DNA from: Desulfobacteraceae bacterium
GTDB lineage: Bacteria > Desulfobacterota > Desulfobacteria > Desulfobacterales > UBA11574
Assembly (NCBI GenBank): GCA_002868985.1
Contig: PKTV01000005.1
Location: 1-5,327, forward strand
Direction of reading: 5' to 3'
DNA: 5,327 nt
Numbering within the stretch: position 1 is the stretch's first letter; every line of letters starts with the position of its first letter. A program made the position numbers and the translations under genes. The notes under the pieces were generated by a model. It ran no database searches, was not told the DNA's origin, and worked only from the letters and a program-made list of their open reading frames with translations. Positions 1 through 5,320 of this stretch are shown piece after piece.

Positions 1-1
1 G

Positions 2-300
2 GAAGAGACCATGAGGCCGAAACGTGAACACGAAATGTACGGCGGAATCTATGAACGGATCCGCCACCCCAGGCCGTTGGGGAATTCCCCTTGTGGTGGG
101 TGATCGCGTTTTTGGTGCATTCGCCCTTTTTGGTGCTGTTCTCCTTTCTCTACATCCCGGTGTGGTATTATCTGTGTGTGGCCGAGGAAAGGGATCTGCT
201 CATCCGATACGGCACTGCCTACGAGGAATACCGCCAGCGGGTCGGCTTCTGGTTACCTAAACGCCATCTTTCATACAAGGGGAATGGGGTCAAATTTTGA
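2..300 (+). pseudogene. 3' end of an isoprenylcysteine-methyltransferase-like membrane methyltransferase, frameshifted
   Basis: This is the C-terminal part of an ICMT/PEMT-like membrane methyltransferase; the 5' end lies outside the window. Frame 2 (from base 2) encodes a piece containing YGGIYERIRHPRPLG, which carries the RHP signature of the family, and then runs into a stop after CGG. Frame 1 (from about base 82) continues with a hydrophobic stretch, then EERDLLIRYGTAYEEYRQRV and GFWLP, the family's C-terminal cofactor-binding region. Adding one G to the run at 79-82 would join them as LGEFPLWWVIAF, so a one-base deletion is the simplest reading. The last residues before the stop (KGNGVKF) are encoded by the direct repeat at 283-322, so the natural C-terminus may have been replaced. 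It is either a decaying gene or a homopolymer sequencing error; the sequence cannot tell which. Family members methylate small hydrophobic or prenylated substrates in the membrane, but the substrate here is unknown. Confidence 0.72.
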
Positions 301-322
301 ACAATGAACAAACACTTTTTAA
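283..322 (+). repeat. Left copy of a direct repeat
   Basis: AATGGGGTCAAATTT at 283-297 recurs exactly at 2278-2292. Similarity continues, with small gaps, to a shared TTTTTAA at 316-322 and 2309-2315. This copy supplies the last codons and stop of the broken methyltransferase. The other copy directly follows a REP-associated transposase relic, so both probably belong to that kind of element; this link is an inference. Confidence 0.5.
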
Positions 323-431
323 TCCATATTTTCGGGAAGTTAAATCGAATTCAGGCCCTGACTTTTGATGATGTTAGGACATGGGAGACGTTGGCTAAAC
401 GTTGAAAAGTTTATATGATTTGGAGGAGGTC
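301..431. other. Intergenic gap upstream of the rhodanese fusion gene
   Basis: No gene is seen here. The first 22 bases complete the left direct repeat. The rest shows no convincing -35/-10 pair or terminator hairpin. The end of the gap carries the strong ribosome binding site of the next gene (422-426). Confidence 0.5.
422..426 (+). promoter_or_regulatory. Ribosome binding site fixing the start of the rhodanese-rubrerythrin gene
   Basis: GGAGG lies five bases before the ATG at 432. The in-frame TTG at 402 would add ten residues but has no comparable site, so 432 is preferred. Confidence 0.75.
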
Positions 432-1268
432 ATGATCAATATAAAAAGTCTTTTTACACCGGTTCGATCCATGGACAGCGATGCGGTCAAGCAATACATG
501 GCTGAACACAAGGAAGGGTCCTATACGATTCTGGACGTACGACAGCCCCGAGAATATGAAAAAGATCATATTTCCGGGGCAAAACTGACCCCCTTGCCTG
601 TTTTGGGAGATGAAATACATCAGCTTGACCCTGGTAAACCCATAATTGTATACTGTGCAATCGGGGGCCGCAGTCGCGCTGCCGCACAGTTTCTTTCCGG
701 GGCGGGCTTCAAGGAGATTTACAACCTCTCCGGGGGCATAAAAGCCTGGAATGGTGCCACCGCCAAAGGGCCCGTGGAACTCAATATGGAACTTGTACGT
801 GGGGATGAAACCCCGCTGGAGATCATTCGCTTGGCCTACGCTATGGAAATGGCCCTGGAGAGGTTCTACGCCAGACTCAATTCAAGGACCAAAGACCCTC
901 AACTTTCTGATTTCTATTCAAAATTGGAAGGCGCTGAACGGGGGCATAAAAAAAGCCTCTTTCGGCTTTTAAGAGAAGTTGATCCGCAGGCTAAGGATGT
1001 TGAGGCATTTGAAGCGGGCATCCAAAGCCAGACCATGGAAGGGGGATTCGACGCGGTATCGTTCCTGGAAGAGAATGAACCATACTTGAAAACCGTCCCG
1101 GATGCGTTGAGTCTTGCTTTGATGCTGGAAAGCCAAGCACTGGATCTTTATCTGCGCTTTTCCGATAGGGTTTCAGACCCCCTATCAAAGAATGCGCTTT
1201 ATAAGATAGCAGATGAAGAAAAGTCCCACCTGTCGGTTGTCGCAAAAATGTTGGAGAAGCACATTTAA
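432..1268 (+). CDS. Rhodanese domain fused to a rubrerythrin-like diiron ferritin domain
   Basis: A 278-residue cytoplasmic fusion protein. Residues about 12-108 form a single rhodanese domain with LDVRQPREYEKDHI (34-47), the catalytic loop CAIGGRS with Cys75, and the GGIKAW end motif (101-106). Such domains carry persulfide sulfur on the cysteine. Residues about 125-278 form a four-helix ferritin-like domain with the diiron pattern of rubrerythrins: Glu139 or Glu143 on helix 1, ExxH at 169-172, Glu233 on helix 3 and ExxH at 263-266. There is no C-terminal rubredoxin CxxC pair, so electrons must come from a separate partner. The start at 432 is chosen from its GGAGG site. The next gene follows after 76 bases with no visible terminator, so co-transcription is plausible. 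A role in peroxide or sulfide/persulfide handling in an anaerobe is inferred from the two families; the actual reaction is not known. Confidence 0.88.
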   Translation: MINIKSLFTPVRSMDSDAVKQYMAEHKEGSYTILDVRQPREYEKDHISGAKLTPLPVLGDEIHQLDPGKPIIVYCAIGGRSRAAAQFLSGAGFKEIYNLSGGIKAWNGATAKGPVELNMELVRGDETPLEIIRLAYAMEMALERFYARLNSRTKDPQLSDFYSKLEGAERGHKKSLFRLLREVDPQAKDVEAFEAGIQSQTMEGGFDAVSFLEENEPYLKTVPDALSLALMLESQALDLYLRFSDRVSDPLSKNALYKIADEEKSHLSVVAKMLEKHI

Positions 1269-1344
1269 TGACAACCTGCCGGAGCTCATGCATTTATGAA
1301 ACCCTCCAGACTTTGGGGAACATGGTGTTGAAGGAATAGATGAG

Positions 1345-2193
1345 ATGACAGAATTCGTGTTTAAAAATGAATGGATGATTCGATTGGCGTTTTTCGGTGG
1401 TATTTTTCTGATCATTGGCTTCGCTGAACTTCTTGTCCCCCGGCGGACCCTGACCACGTCCAAAAAAAGTCGATGGTTTGCAAACATCGGCATCGTGTTC
1501 ATTAACACCTTCCTGTTGAGGCTCCTCTTTCCTGCGGGTGCCGTGGGCATCTCCATATGGATAGGACTGCATGGCTGGGGGATTTTTAACCTTATTCAAT
1601 GGCCGCTCTGGGTGGAGGTGGTTTTAACGGTTATCCTCCTTGACGTTGTCATCTACATCCAACATGTGATGTTTCATGCGCTTCCTGTTTTGTGGCGCCT
1701 GCATATGATGCATCATGCAGACATGGATTATGATCTTACAACCGGCACGCGTTTTCATCCCATTGAGATCATCATCTCTATGGGGATCAAAGCCGGAGCC
1801 ATCACCTTGCTGGGAGCCCCTGTCATCGGTGTTATCATATTTGAGATACTTTTGAATGGGGCAGCCATGTTTAATCACGGCAATTTTTTTATTCCGTTGG
1901 GTCTTGACCGGGTACTGAGACTATTGGTGGTCACGCCGGATATGCACCGGGTCCACCATTCTGTCTTTCCTTCTGAGACCAATAGCAACTTTGGTTTTAA
2001 CCTCCCATGGTGGGATCGATTGTTTGGAACATACCGGCCCCAGCCAATGAAGGGTCACGAACAAATGACCATCGGTCTGAACCAGTTCCGCGATCCGTCT
2101 CGCCTCACCCTCTTGTGGATGATTGCTTTGCCTTTCGCAGGTAAAACCGGTAGCTACCCCATTGGCAGAAGGGGAATCAAAAGTGACGATTAG
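1345..2193 (+). CDS. Membrane fatty acid hydroxylase / sterol desaturase family protein
   Basis: A 282-residue integral membrane protein of the fatty acid hydroxylase superfamily (PF04116). It shows the histidine clusters that bind a diiron centre: HVMFH (107-111), HMMHH (120-124), His138 in RFHP, NHG with His178, and HRVHH (201-205). These are followed by the typical SNFGFNLPWWDRLFGTY (214-230). Hydrophobic segments lie near residues 12-32, 46-72, 87-105 and 150-170. AAGGAA at 1331-1336 lies eight bases before the ATG. Members use oxygen to hydroxylate or desaturate lipids, carotenoids or sterols; the substrate cannot be read from the sequence. The last nine or so residues (GRRGIKSDD) run into the transposase relic starting near 2180, so the stop codon and tail may derive from that insertion. 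The catalytic core is intact. Confidence 0.9.
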   Translation: MTEFVFKNEWMIRLAFFGGIFLIIGFAELLVPRRTLTTSKKSRWFANIGIVFINTFLLRLLFPAGAVGISIWIGLHGWGIFNLIQWPLWVEVVLTVILLDVVIYIQHVMFHALPVLWRLHMMHHADMDYDLTTGTRFHPIEIIISMGIKAGAITLLGAPVIGVIIFEILLNGAAMFNHGNFFIPLGLDRVLRLLVVTPDMHRVHHSVFPSETNSNFGFNLPWWDRLFGTYRPQPMKGHEQMTIGLNQFRDPSRLTLLWMIALPFAGKTGSYPIGRRGIKSDD

Positions 2194-2257
2194 GGATATC
2201 GAACGTCGAAAGGTATGTTATGACGACAACGACCGTGATAATTTTTTAGACCGGCTT
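2180..2257 (+). pseudogene. Relic of a REP-associated tyrosine (Y1-type) transposase, N-terminal fragment
   Basis: Frame 2 encodes KVTIRDIERRKVCYDDND followed by RDNFLDRL. This resembles the N-terminal stretch of REP-associated tyrosine transposases, where a hydrophobic strand ending HVTIRG leads into ERRKIF.DD.DR..FL.RL. The similarity stops after DRL at 2257, and the catalytic HxH motif and tyrosine are absent. The direct repeat begins 20 bases later. The first 14 bases overlap the 3' end of the hydroxylase gene in another frame. This looks like an internally deleted, inactive copy. The call comes from family recall, not a database search. Confidence 0.6.
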
Positions 2258-2277
2258 ATGGAAAGGGACAGGGTGGA

Positions 2278-2315
2278 AATGGGGTCAAATTTGAATAGCA
2301 ATCAAATATTTTTAA
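2278..2315 (+). repeat. Right copy of a direct repeat
   Basis: The first 15 bases are identical to 283-297 and in the same orientation; imperfect similarity continues to TTTTTAA at 2309-2315. It directly follows the transposase relic and may be the terminal sequence of that element. Together with the left copy it brackets the rhodanese fusion and hydroxylase genes. Confidence 0.5.
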
Positions 2316-2501
2316 ATATATTTCAGCAAGTTAAAACCGGATTCACCCTCCAACTCGTGGGTTATGCTGAAGGGAGAAACTGCCTGGATGTCAGGGGGTT
2401 ATTTAACTTGAAACACTGCTGAATGTATACACAAAGAATTTGAATCTACACGATCCTTGATTATTTCTTCAACGTATTCCATGGCAGCTTTGTTCTATTT
2501 A
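2316..2501. other. Gene-free degenerate stretch
   Basis: No supported gene on either strand. A short open frame continues from the transposase relic to 2422 but resembles nothing known. GTTATGC at 2361-2367, followed by TGAAGG, resembles the GTTATATGCTGAAG at the 4470 site, but no pairing partner was found. A minus-strand frame of about 28 codons lies between roughly 2400 and 2485 and cannot be supported. Confidence 0.4.
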
Positions 2502-2517
2502 ACCTAACCGGTTGGGC
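2502..2517 (+). other. Palindrome with integron core-site halves; putative left edge of the cassette region
   Basis: ACCTAACCGGTTGGGC contains ACCTAAC (fits RYYYAAC) back to back with GTTGGGC (fits GTTRRRY). A 7-bp stem with one G-T wobble forms if it folds without a loop. The right half sits 70 bases before the first cassette-like gene, where a crossover site would be expected. A complete attC with a normal central loop is not visible here, so it could be a truncated site or coincidence. Confidence 0.3.
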
Positions 2518-2587
2518 GTGGAAAAGGACACGACGCATACAGTTGATAACTACCGGCCTAACTATTTTGTCTTGGTAAGGAAATTAT

Positions 2588-3088
2588 ATGAGACCCGTTA
2601 CAATTATTCTGCTTTTATTTTTTTTGTCATTTCCTATAAATTCAAATGCAAATCAAGATGGATCCGATATTCTCGCAGAAAAATTTTTAATTGTTACCAA
2701 GCAAAAGGATCAAAACAGCGAATTACTTGATATGCTAAAAACACAAATCTCACAGCAAATAAATAAACATCCCAAGGCAAAGGACTTAAATGAAAATAAA
2801 CGCAAATTACTTGAAAAATATAGCAACAAGATGACGAATATTTTAGTTGAAGAATTGTCGTGGGAAAAAATCAAAGGAAACCACGCGAAAATTATCAAAT
2901 CAATATATTCAGATGAAGAACTGAGGTCCTTAATACAATTTTTTGAGTCTGAATTGGGCCAATTGTACATCAATAAACAGCAAATCGCTATGCAGAAGCT
3001 TGGCGAATCTTCTCAAATATTTATGCAAAATGTTATGCGTCGTATACAGGCATTGGAACAGGAAATGAAATCAGAGTTTGACAAATAA
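2588..3088 (+). CDS. Secreted DUF2059 family protein
   Basis: A 166-residue protein with a signal peptide: Arg2, a hydrophobic core at about 4-16 and a probable cleavage after SNA (residue 21). The mature part is a mostly helical, highly charged DUF2059-type protein. The family signature is ELSWEKIK (89-96), then IYSDEELRSLIQFFES (106-121) and LGQ (123-125). The family's function is unknown; a periplasmic location is predicted. TAAGGA at 2576-2581 lies six bases before the ATG. Base composition is markedly AT-rich: 18 of 60 bases are G or C at 2641-2700, against 31 of 60 at 3481-3540 in the next gene, which suggests a separate origin. The stop is 21 bases before the attC-like site at 3109-3173, the usual layout of a gene cassette. 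Confidence 0.8.
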   Translation: MRPVTIILLLFFLSFPINSNANQDGSDILAEKFLIVTKQKDQNSELLDMLKTQISQQINKHPKAKDLNENKRKLLEKYSNKMTNILVEELSWEKIKGNHAKIIKSIYSDEELRSLIQFFESELGQLYINKQQIAMQKLGESSQIFMQNVMRRIQALEQEMKSEFDK

Positions 3089-3108
3089 TGAACCTTTGTC
3101 CAACAAAA

Positions 3109-3173
3109 CGCTTGACTCAGACGGCTAAATTCGCTTCGCTCTTTTGATAACCTCTTGACCGTGGCGTTAAGCG
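3109..3173 (+). repeat. attC-like integron recombination site (short type)
   Basis: The 65-base gap segment has imperfectly complementary ends: CGCTTGACTCAGACGG (3109-3124) pairs with CCGTGGCGTTAAGCG (3159-3173). The right core GTTAAGC (3166-3172) fits GTTRRRY exactly. The opposing left core GCTTGAC (3110-3116) differs from its complement at one base. Inner boxes ACGGCTAA (3121-3128) and TTGACCGT (3155-3162) pair except at their centre, like the L'' and L' boxes with unpaired bases. Length and order match classic attC sites of about 60 bases. GTCCAAC at 3098-3104 also fits the left consensus but pairs less well. Confidence 0.55.
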
Positions 3174-3180
3174 ATTGATA

Positions 3181-3187
3181 GGGAGGG
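3181..3187 (+). promoter_or_regulatory. Ribosome binding site of the dioxygenase gene; makes the start ambiguous
   Basis: GGGAGGG abuts the ATG at 3188, too close for normal initiation. The in-frame TTG at 3194 is at the usual distance, seven bases after GGAGG (3182-3186). The ATG at 3206 (MPAIFFGHG) matches where homologues begin their conserved region, but it is 19 bases away. Confidence 0.55.
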
Positions 3188-3973
3188 ATGTCATTGATCA
3201 ATCTGATGCCGGCAATTTTCTTCGGACACGGCAATCCGATGAACGCATTGTCGAAAAATGCTTACACTAAGGGATGGGCTTCTATTGGCAAATCAATTCC
3301 GCGCCCCAAGGCCATACTTTCTGTGTCTGCGCATTATTACATACCTTTCTGTATGGTGACCTCAAACCCTATCCCTCCAACAATTCACGATTTCAGCGGT
3401 TTTCCAAAAGAACTTTACCAAGTAAAATACCCTGCTCCTGGAAGTCCCGAACTTGCCCAGCGTGTTAAAGAGCTGCTTAAACCCACTACGGTAAGGCTTG
3501 ATGAAAGCTGGGGACTTGATCATGGAACATGGTCGGTGCTGAACCACGTGTTTCCGAACCCGGACATCCCCGTCGTCCAACTCAGTATCGATGAGACTCA
3601 ACCACCTATTTTCCATTATGAAATGGGGAAACGGCTCACGCCACTGCGAAAAGAAGGTGTTTTAATCATCGGCAGCGGCAATATCGTTCATAACCTCGCC
3701 GCCTATGCATGGGGCAAGCAGGATATCCATCCTTTTGATTGGGCTGTGCGATTTGAGGAACACGTGCGAAAGATGTTGAGCAACGGCGACAATGCACCTC
3801 TTGTTGATTACCAGAGTTTTGGCCATGACGCGACCCTGTCTGTTCCGACACCGGAGCATTACCTGCCGTTTCTCTATGTGCTTGGCATTCGCAAGGAAAA
3901 GGAACCGGTCAGCTTTCCGGTACAAGGGGTGGATGGCGGCTCGGTCTCCATGCTTGCTGTCCGGATAGGCTGA
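3188..3973 (+). CDS. ygiD: YgiD/DODA-type class III extradiol ring-cleavage dioxygenase
   Basis: A 261-residue cytoplasmic enzyme, close to the family length and similar along its whole length to E. coli YgiD (4,5-DOPA extradiol dioxygenase), from recall. Conserved motifs include FFGHGNPMNAL (11-21, His14), SVSAHYY (45-51, His49), PPTIHDFSGFP (63-73), YPAPGSPELA (81-90), WGLDHGTWSVL (108-118, His112), IGSGNIVHNL (161-170, His168), PTPEHYLPFLYVLG (220-233, His224) and the closing GSVSML. His14, His49 and His224 are likely metal ligands. The family cleaves catechol-type rings, though many bacterial members act on unknown substrates. ATG 3188 is listed for continuity; TTG 3194 or ATG 3206 may be the true start. 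The gene begins 15 bases after the crossover core of one attC-like site and stops 14 bases before the left core of the next, so it looks like cassette cargo. Confidence 0.92.
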   Translation: MSLINLMPAIFFGHGNPMNALSKNAYTKGWASIGKSIPRPKAILSVSAHYYIPFCMVTSNPIPPTIHDFSGFPKELYQVKYPAPGSPELAQRVKELLKPTTVRLDESWGLDHGTWSVLNHVFPNPDIPVVQLSIDETQPPIFHYEMGKRLTPLRKEGVLIIGSGNIVHNLAAYAWGKQDIHPFDWAVRFEEHVRKMLSNGDNAPLVDYQSFGHDATLSVPTPEHYLPFLYVLGIRKEKEPVSFPVQGVDGGSVSMLAVRIG

Positions 3974-3987
3974 CCCATTGCCTAATC

Positions 3988-4081
3988 GGGCAACTTTGAA
4001 CTTTGAATGGGCTTTGAATGGAAAGGAGCGATCATCATTTTCTCCGAGTCGGGAATACAGTTCATCTCGCGTCTGTTATAT
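3988..4081 (+). repeat. Putative attC-like site after the dioxygenase gene
   Basis: The 3' end (4048-4081) is 27 of 34 identical to 4443-4476, including an exact TTCATCTCGCG (4061-4071) and the core GTTATAT (4075-4081). The left core would be GGGCAAC (3988-3994), which has the required AAC but not the pyrimidines. Pairing between the two arms is weak by eye, so the 3' half is better supported than the site as a whole. Confidence 0.4.
3994..4021 (+). repeat. Short tandem CTTTGAA repeats
   Basis: CTTTGAA occurs three times in 28 bases. The last two copies extend to CTTTGAATGG (4001-4010 and 4012-4021), separated by one G. They lie in the left arm of the putative attC-like site and may have distorted its pairing. 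Confidence 0.6.
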
Positions 4082-4133
4082 TTGAAATTGGCGACAGGTA
4101 GAAATCCGGTAAGATTTAATTCGAGGAGGCAAT

Positions 4134-4358
4134 ATGATACCGAGAATTTTTGTCAACTGTAAAAACTTTAATAACACATGTACAAAGATGAAGGATATTC
4201 GATCAAAAATAAACGAATTACTTGAATTGCTAGGGCAAAAAGGTAGACAATCTTGGGATGAAAACCTCTACGAGTTAAAACAAAAAGACTATCATAAAGC
4301 ACTGGAAAAATATTGCGATGATTGTGATAATTTTTCACCTGTAACTGAATTGAGTTAA
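4134..4358 (+). CDS. Hypothetical 74-residue protein with a CxxC motif
   Basis: The product is not recognised. It has a strong ribosome binding site, AGGAGG (4124-4129), four bases before the ATG. The protein is small, soluble and charged: a Cys9/Cys16 N-terminal section, a likely helix KINELLELLG (25-34), then YELKQKDYHKALEKYCDDCD (46-65) with a C61-x-x-C64 pair that might bind metal or form a disulfide. There is no signal peptide or membrane segment. It starts 52 bases after the GTTATAT core at 4075, and its TAA stop lies inside the left core AGTTAAC of the next attC-like site. AT-rich composition and orphan status fit a typical integron cassette protein. An internal ATG at 4188 lacks a binding site and is less likely as the start. 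Confidence 0.62.
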   Translation: MIPRIFVNCKNFNNTCTKMKDIRSKINELLELLGQKGRQSWDENLYELKQKDYHKALEKYCDDCDNFSPVTELS

Positions 4359-4476
4359 CAGGCAAGAAGAATTGAGTTTGGGGACTTCCGGTACACTCTT
4401 CAAATTATAAGTTTCTATTTTATCTGGAATTATTTCCCCAAAGTCGGCGGTGCATTTCATCTCGCGCCCGTTATAT
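4353..4476 (+). repeat. attC-like site, long hairpin type
   Basis: A 124-base imperfect inverted repeat. TTTGGGGA (4377-4384) pairs perfectly with TCCCCAAA (4435-4442). Outward, AGAAGAATTG pairs with CATTTCATCT (8 of 10), and AACAGGC (4357-4363) pairs with GCCCGTT (4466-4472) with one mismatch. The 3' arm has about ten extra bases, giving an asymmetric stem. The right core is GTTATAT (4470-4476) and the left core AGTTAAC (4353-4359); both keep the AAC/GTT pair but deviate from the strict consensus. The size resembles VCR-like attC sites. It could alternatively be an ordinary imperfect hairpin, but the 34-base match to the previous gap argues for a repeated site. Confidence 0.5.
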
Positions 4477-4493
4477 GCTGAAGAATAAAAACG

Positions 4494-4889
4494 ATGCGGT
4501 TGCGTATACATTTACGACTGTTTGCTATTGTATCTTTAGCCTGGCTTCTCTTTTGGATTGCAGGGCTTCCAGGGTATTACCAGCAATATTCCACGAAATT
4601 TATGATCATATTTGACTTGGCAATTTTACCCCCAATTTGGTTTGTAATCTATCGAAGCGCGAAAAATGCAAGGCCGGGCAGGGGATTGAAAGTGTCTTTG
4701 TGGTGGTCATTTTATATTTCATTTCCTTTATTCATTTATGATCTCCTTTATTGTGGTATTTACCTTGGGCATAGTACAAGCTTTCTATGGAAGTACTGGT
4801 ATCTTACCGTTTATTACATTATACCCTGGCTCCTTTTCCCTCCAACAGGATGGCTGGTTGAAAAAAGGCGAGGATCAGGAAACGAATGA
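4494..4889 (+). CDS. Small four-helix integral membrane protein, unknown function
   Basis: A 131-residue protein with four hydrophobic segments: about residues 8-28, 35-55, 67-89 and 95-116. It is rich in Trp, Tyr and Phe (for example WLLFWIAGLPGYY and YWYLTVYYIIPWLLFPP). The N-terminus and C-terminus (EKRRGSGNE) are basic, so both ends are probably cytoplasmic by the positive-inside rule. It looks like a conserved hypothetical membrane protein, but no named family is claimed. It starts 17 bases after the GTTATAT core at 4470-4476, with only a weak binding site (GAAGA near 4480). The stop is 13 bases before the next ATG, so it is probably translated with the DUF302 gene. The pairing may mean the two act together, but nothing in the sequence proves it. 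Confidence 0.78.
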   Translation: MRLRIHLRLFAIVSLAWLLFWIAGLPGYYQQYSTKFMIIFDLAILPPIWFVIYRSAKNARPGRGLKVSLWWSFYISFPLFIYDLLYCGIYLGHSTSFLWKYWYLTVYYIIPWLLFPPTGWLVEKRRGSGNE

Positions 4890-4902
4890 AGGGGGTTTTC
4901 CC

Positions 4903-5286
4903 ATGAAATATATTGTCGAAACCGAGAAAACCGTCGGGCAAGCCGTTGTCGATTTGCAGGAAGCTGTGAAAAAACACAATTTTGGGGTTTTGCACATTCA
5001 CAACCTGCAAGAGACCCTGAGGAAAAAGGGTGTCGATTTCCCCAATGAATGTCAGATCCTTGAGATCTGCAACCCTCAAAAAGCAAAAGAAGTGTTGACC
5101 GATGATATGAGCATGAACATGGTATTACCCTGCCGTATTTCGGTATATTCAGACGAAGGTAAAACAAAAATTGGGATGATAAAGCCGAAGGCGCTATTGG
5201 AGGTTTTGTCAAATTCAGAATCTTTAATGAAGATTGCTGAAGAAGTGGAAGCTATCACAATGGAAATGATTAAAGAAGCAAAGTGA
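4903..5286 (+). CDS. DUF302 family protein
   Basis: A 127-residue soluble protein matching the DUF302 fold (PF03625). The N-terminal strand MKYIVETEKTVGQAVVDL is followed by a helix, then FGVLHIHNLQETLRKKGV (27-44). Next come CQILEICNPQKA (50-61, with Cys50 and Cys56) and the core MVLPCRISVYSDEGKTKIGM (73-92, Cys77). It ends in a long acidic helix. The start at 4903 is chosen because GGGGG (4891-4895) lies seven bases upstream and homologues begin at this strand. The frame is open upstream to 4738, but that overlaps the membrane-protein gene. The function of DUF302 is not established; members often neighbour sulfur or redox genes. It directly follows the membrane-protein gene, so this cassette-like unit would carry two genes. 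Confidence 0.85.
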   Translation: MKYIVETEKTVGQAVVDLQEAVKKHNFGVLHIHNLQETLRKKGVDFPNECQILEICNPQKAKEVLTDDMSMNMVLPCRISVYSDEGKTKIGMIKPKALLEVLSNSESLMKIAEEVEAITMEMIKEAK

Positions 5287-5297
5287 ACGTATCCCGG

Positions 5298-5320
5298 GTC
5301 TAACTTGGCTATTTCAGCCG
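5298..5320 (+). other. Possible left end of a further attC-like site, or small hairpin, at the window edge
   Basis: GTCTAAC (5298-5304) fits the left core consensus RYYYAAC exactly, 11 bases after the DUF302 stop. It is followed by a small inverted repeat, GGCT (5307-5310) and AGCC (5316-5319). The window ends before a right core or a T-run could be seen, so attC and terminator readings both stay open. Confidence 0.3.

Noticed and set aside
24..260. Open frame of 78 codons at the left end
   Set aside because: It is the third frame across the broken methyltransferase; the protein motifs lie in the other two frames.
1185..1599. Minus-strand open frames of 101 and 123 codons
   Set aside because: They are antisense to well-supported + strand genes and encode no recognisable protein.
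2361..2367. GTTATGC as another integron crossover core
   Set aside because: It is followed by TGAAGG like the 4470 site, but no upstream complementary arm was found.
2123..2422. Open frame of 99 codons as an intact gene
   Set aside because: Only a short internal stretch resembles a transposase; its start lies inside the hydroxylase gene and its tail resembles nothing.
2400..2485. Minus-strand frame of about 28 codons beginning MEYVEEIIKDRV
   Set aside because: It vaguely recalls the N-terminal part of ParD-like antitoxins, but it is too short, has no clear binding site and no toxin partner.
3098..3104. GTCCAAC as the left core of the 3109-3173 site
   Set aside because: It fits the consensus, but the neighbouring sequence pairs clearly worse with the right arm than GCTTGAC does.
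4088..4115. Promoter TTGGCG, 16 bases, TAAGAT before the 74-residue gene
   Set aside because: The implied transcript start would fall at the ribosome binding site, leaving almost no leader.
5305..5320. Rho-independent terminator after the DUF302 gene
   Set aside because: The stem is short and no T-run follows before the window ends.
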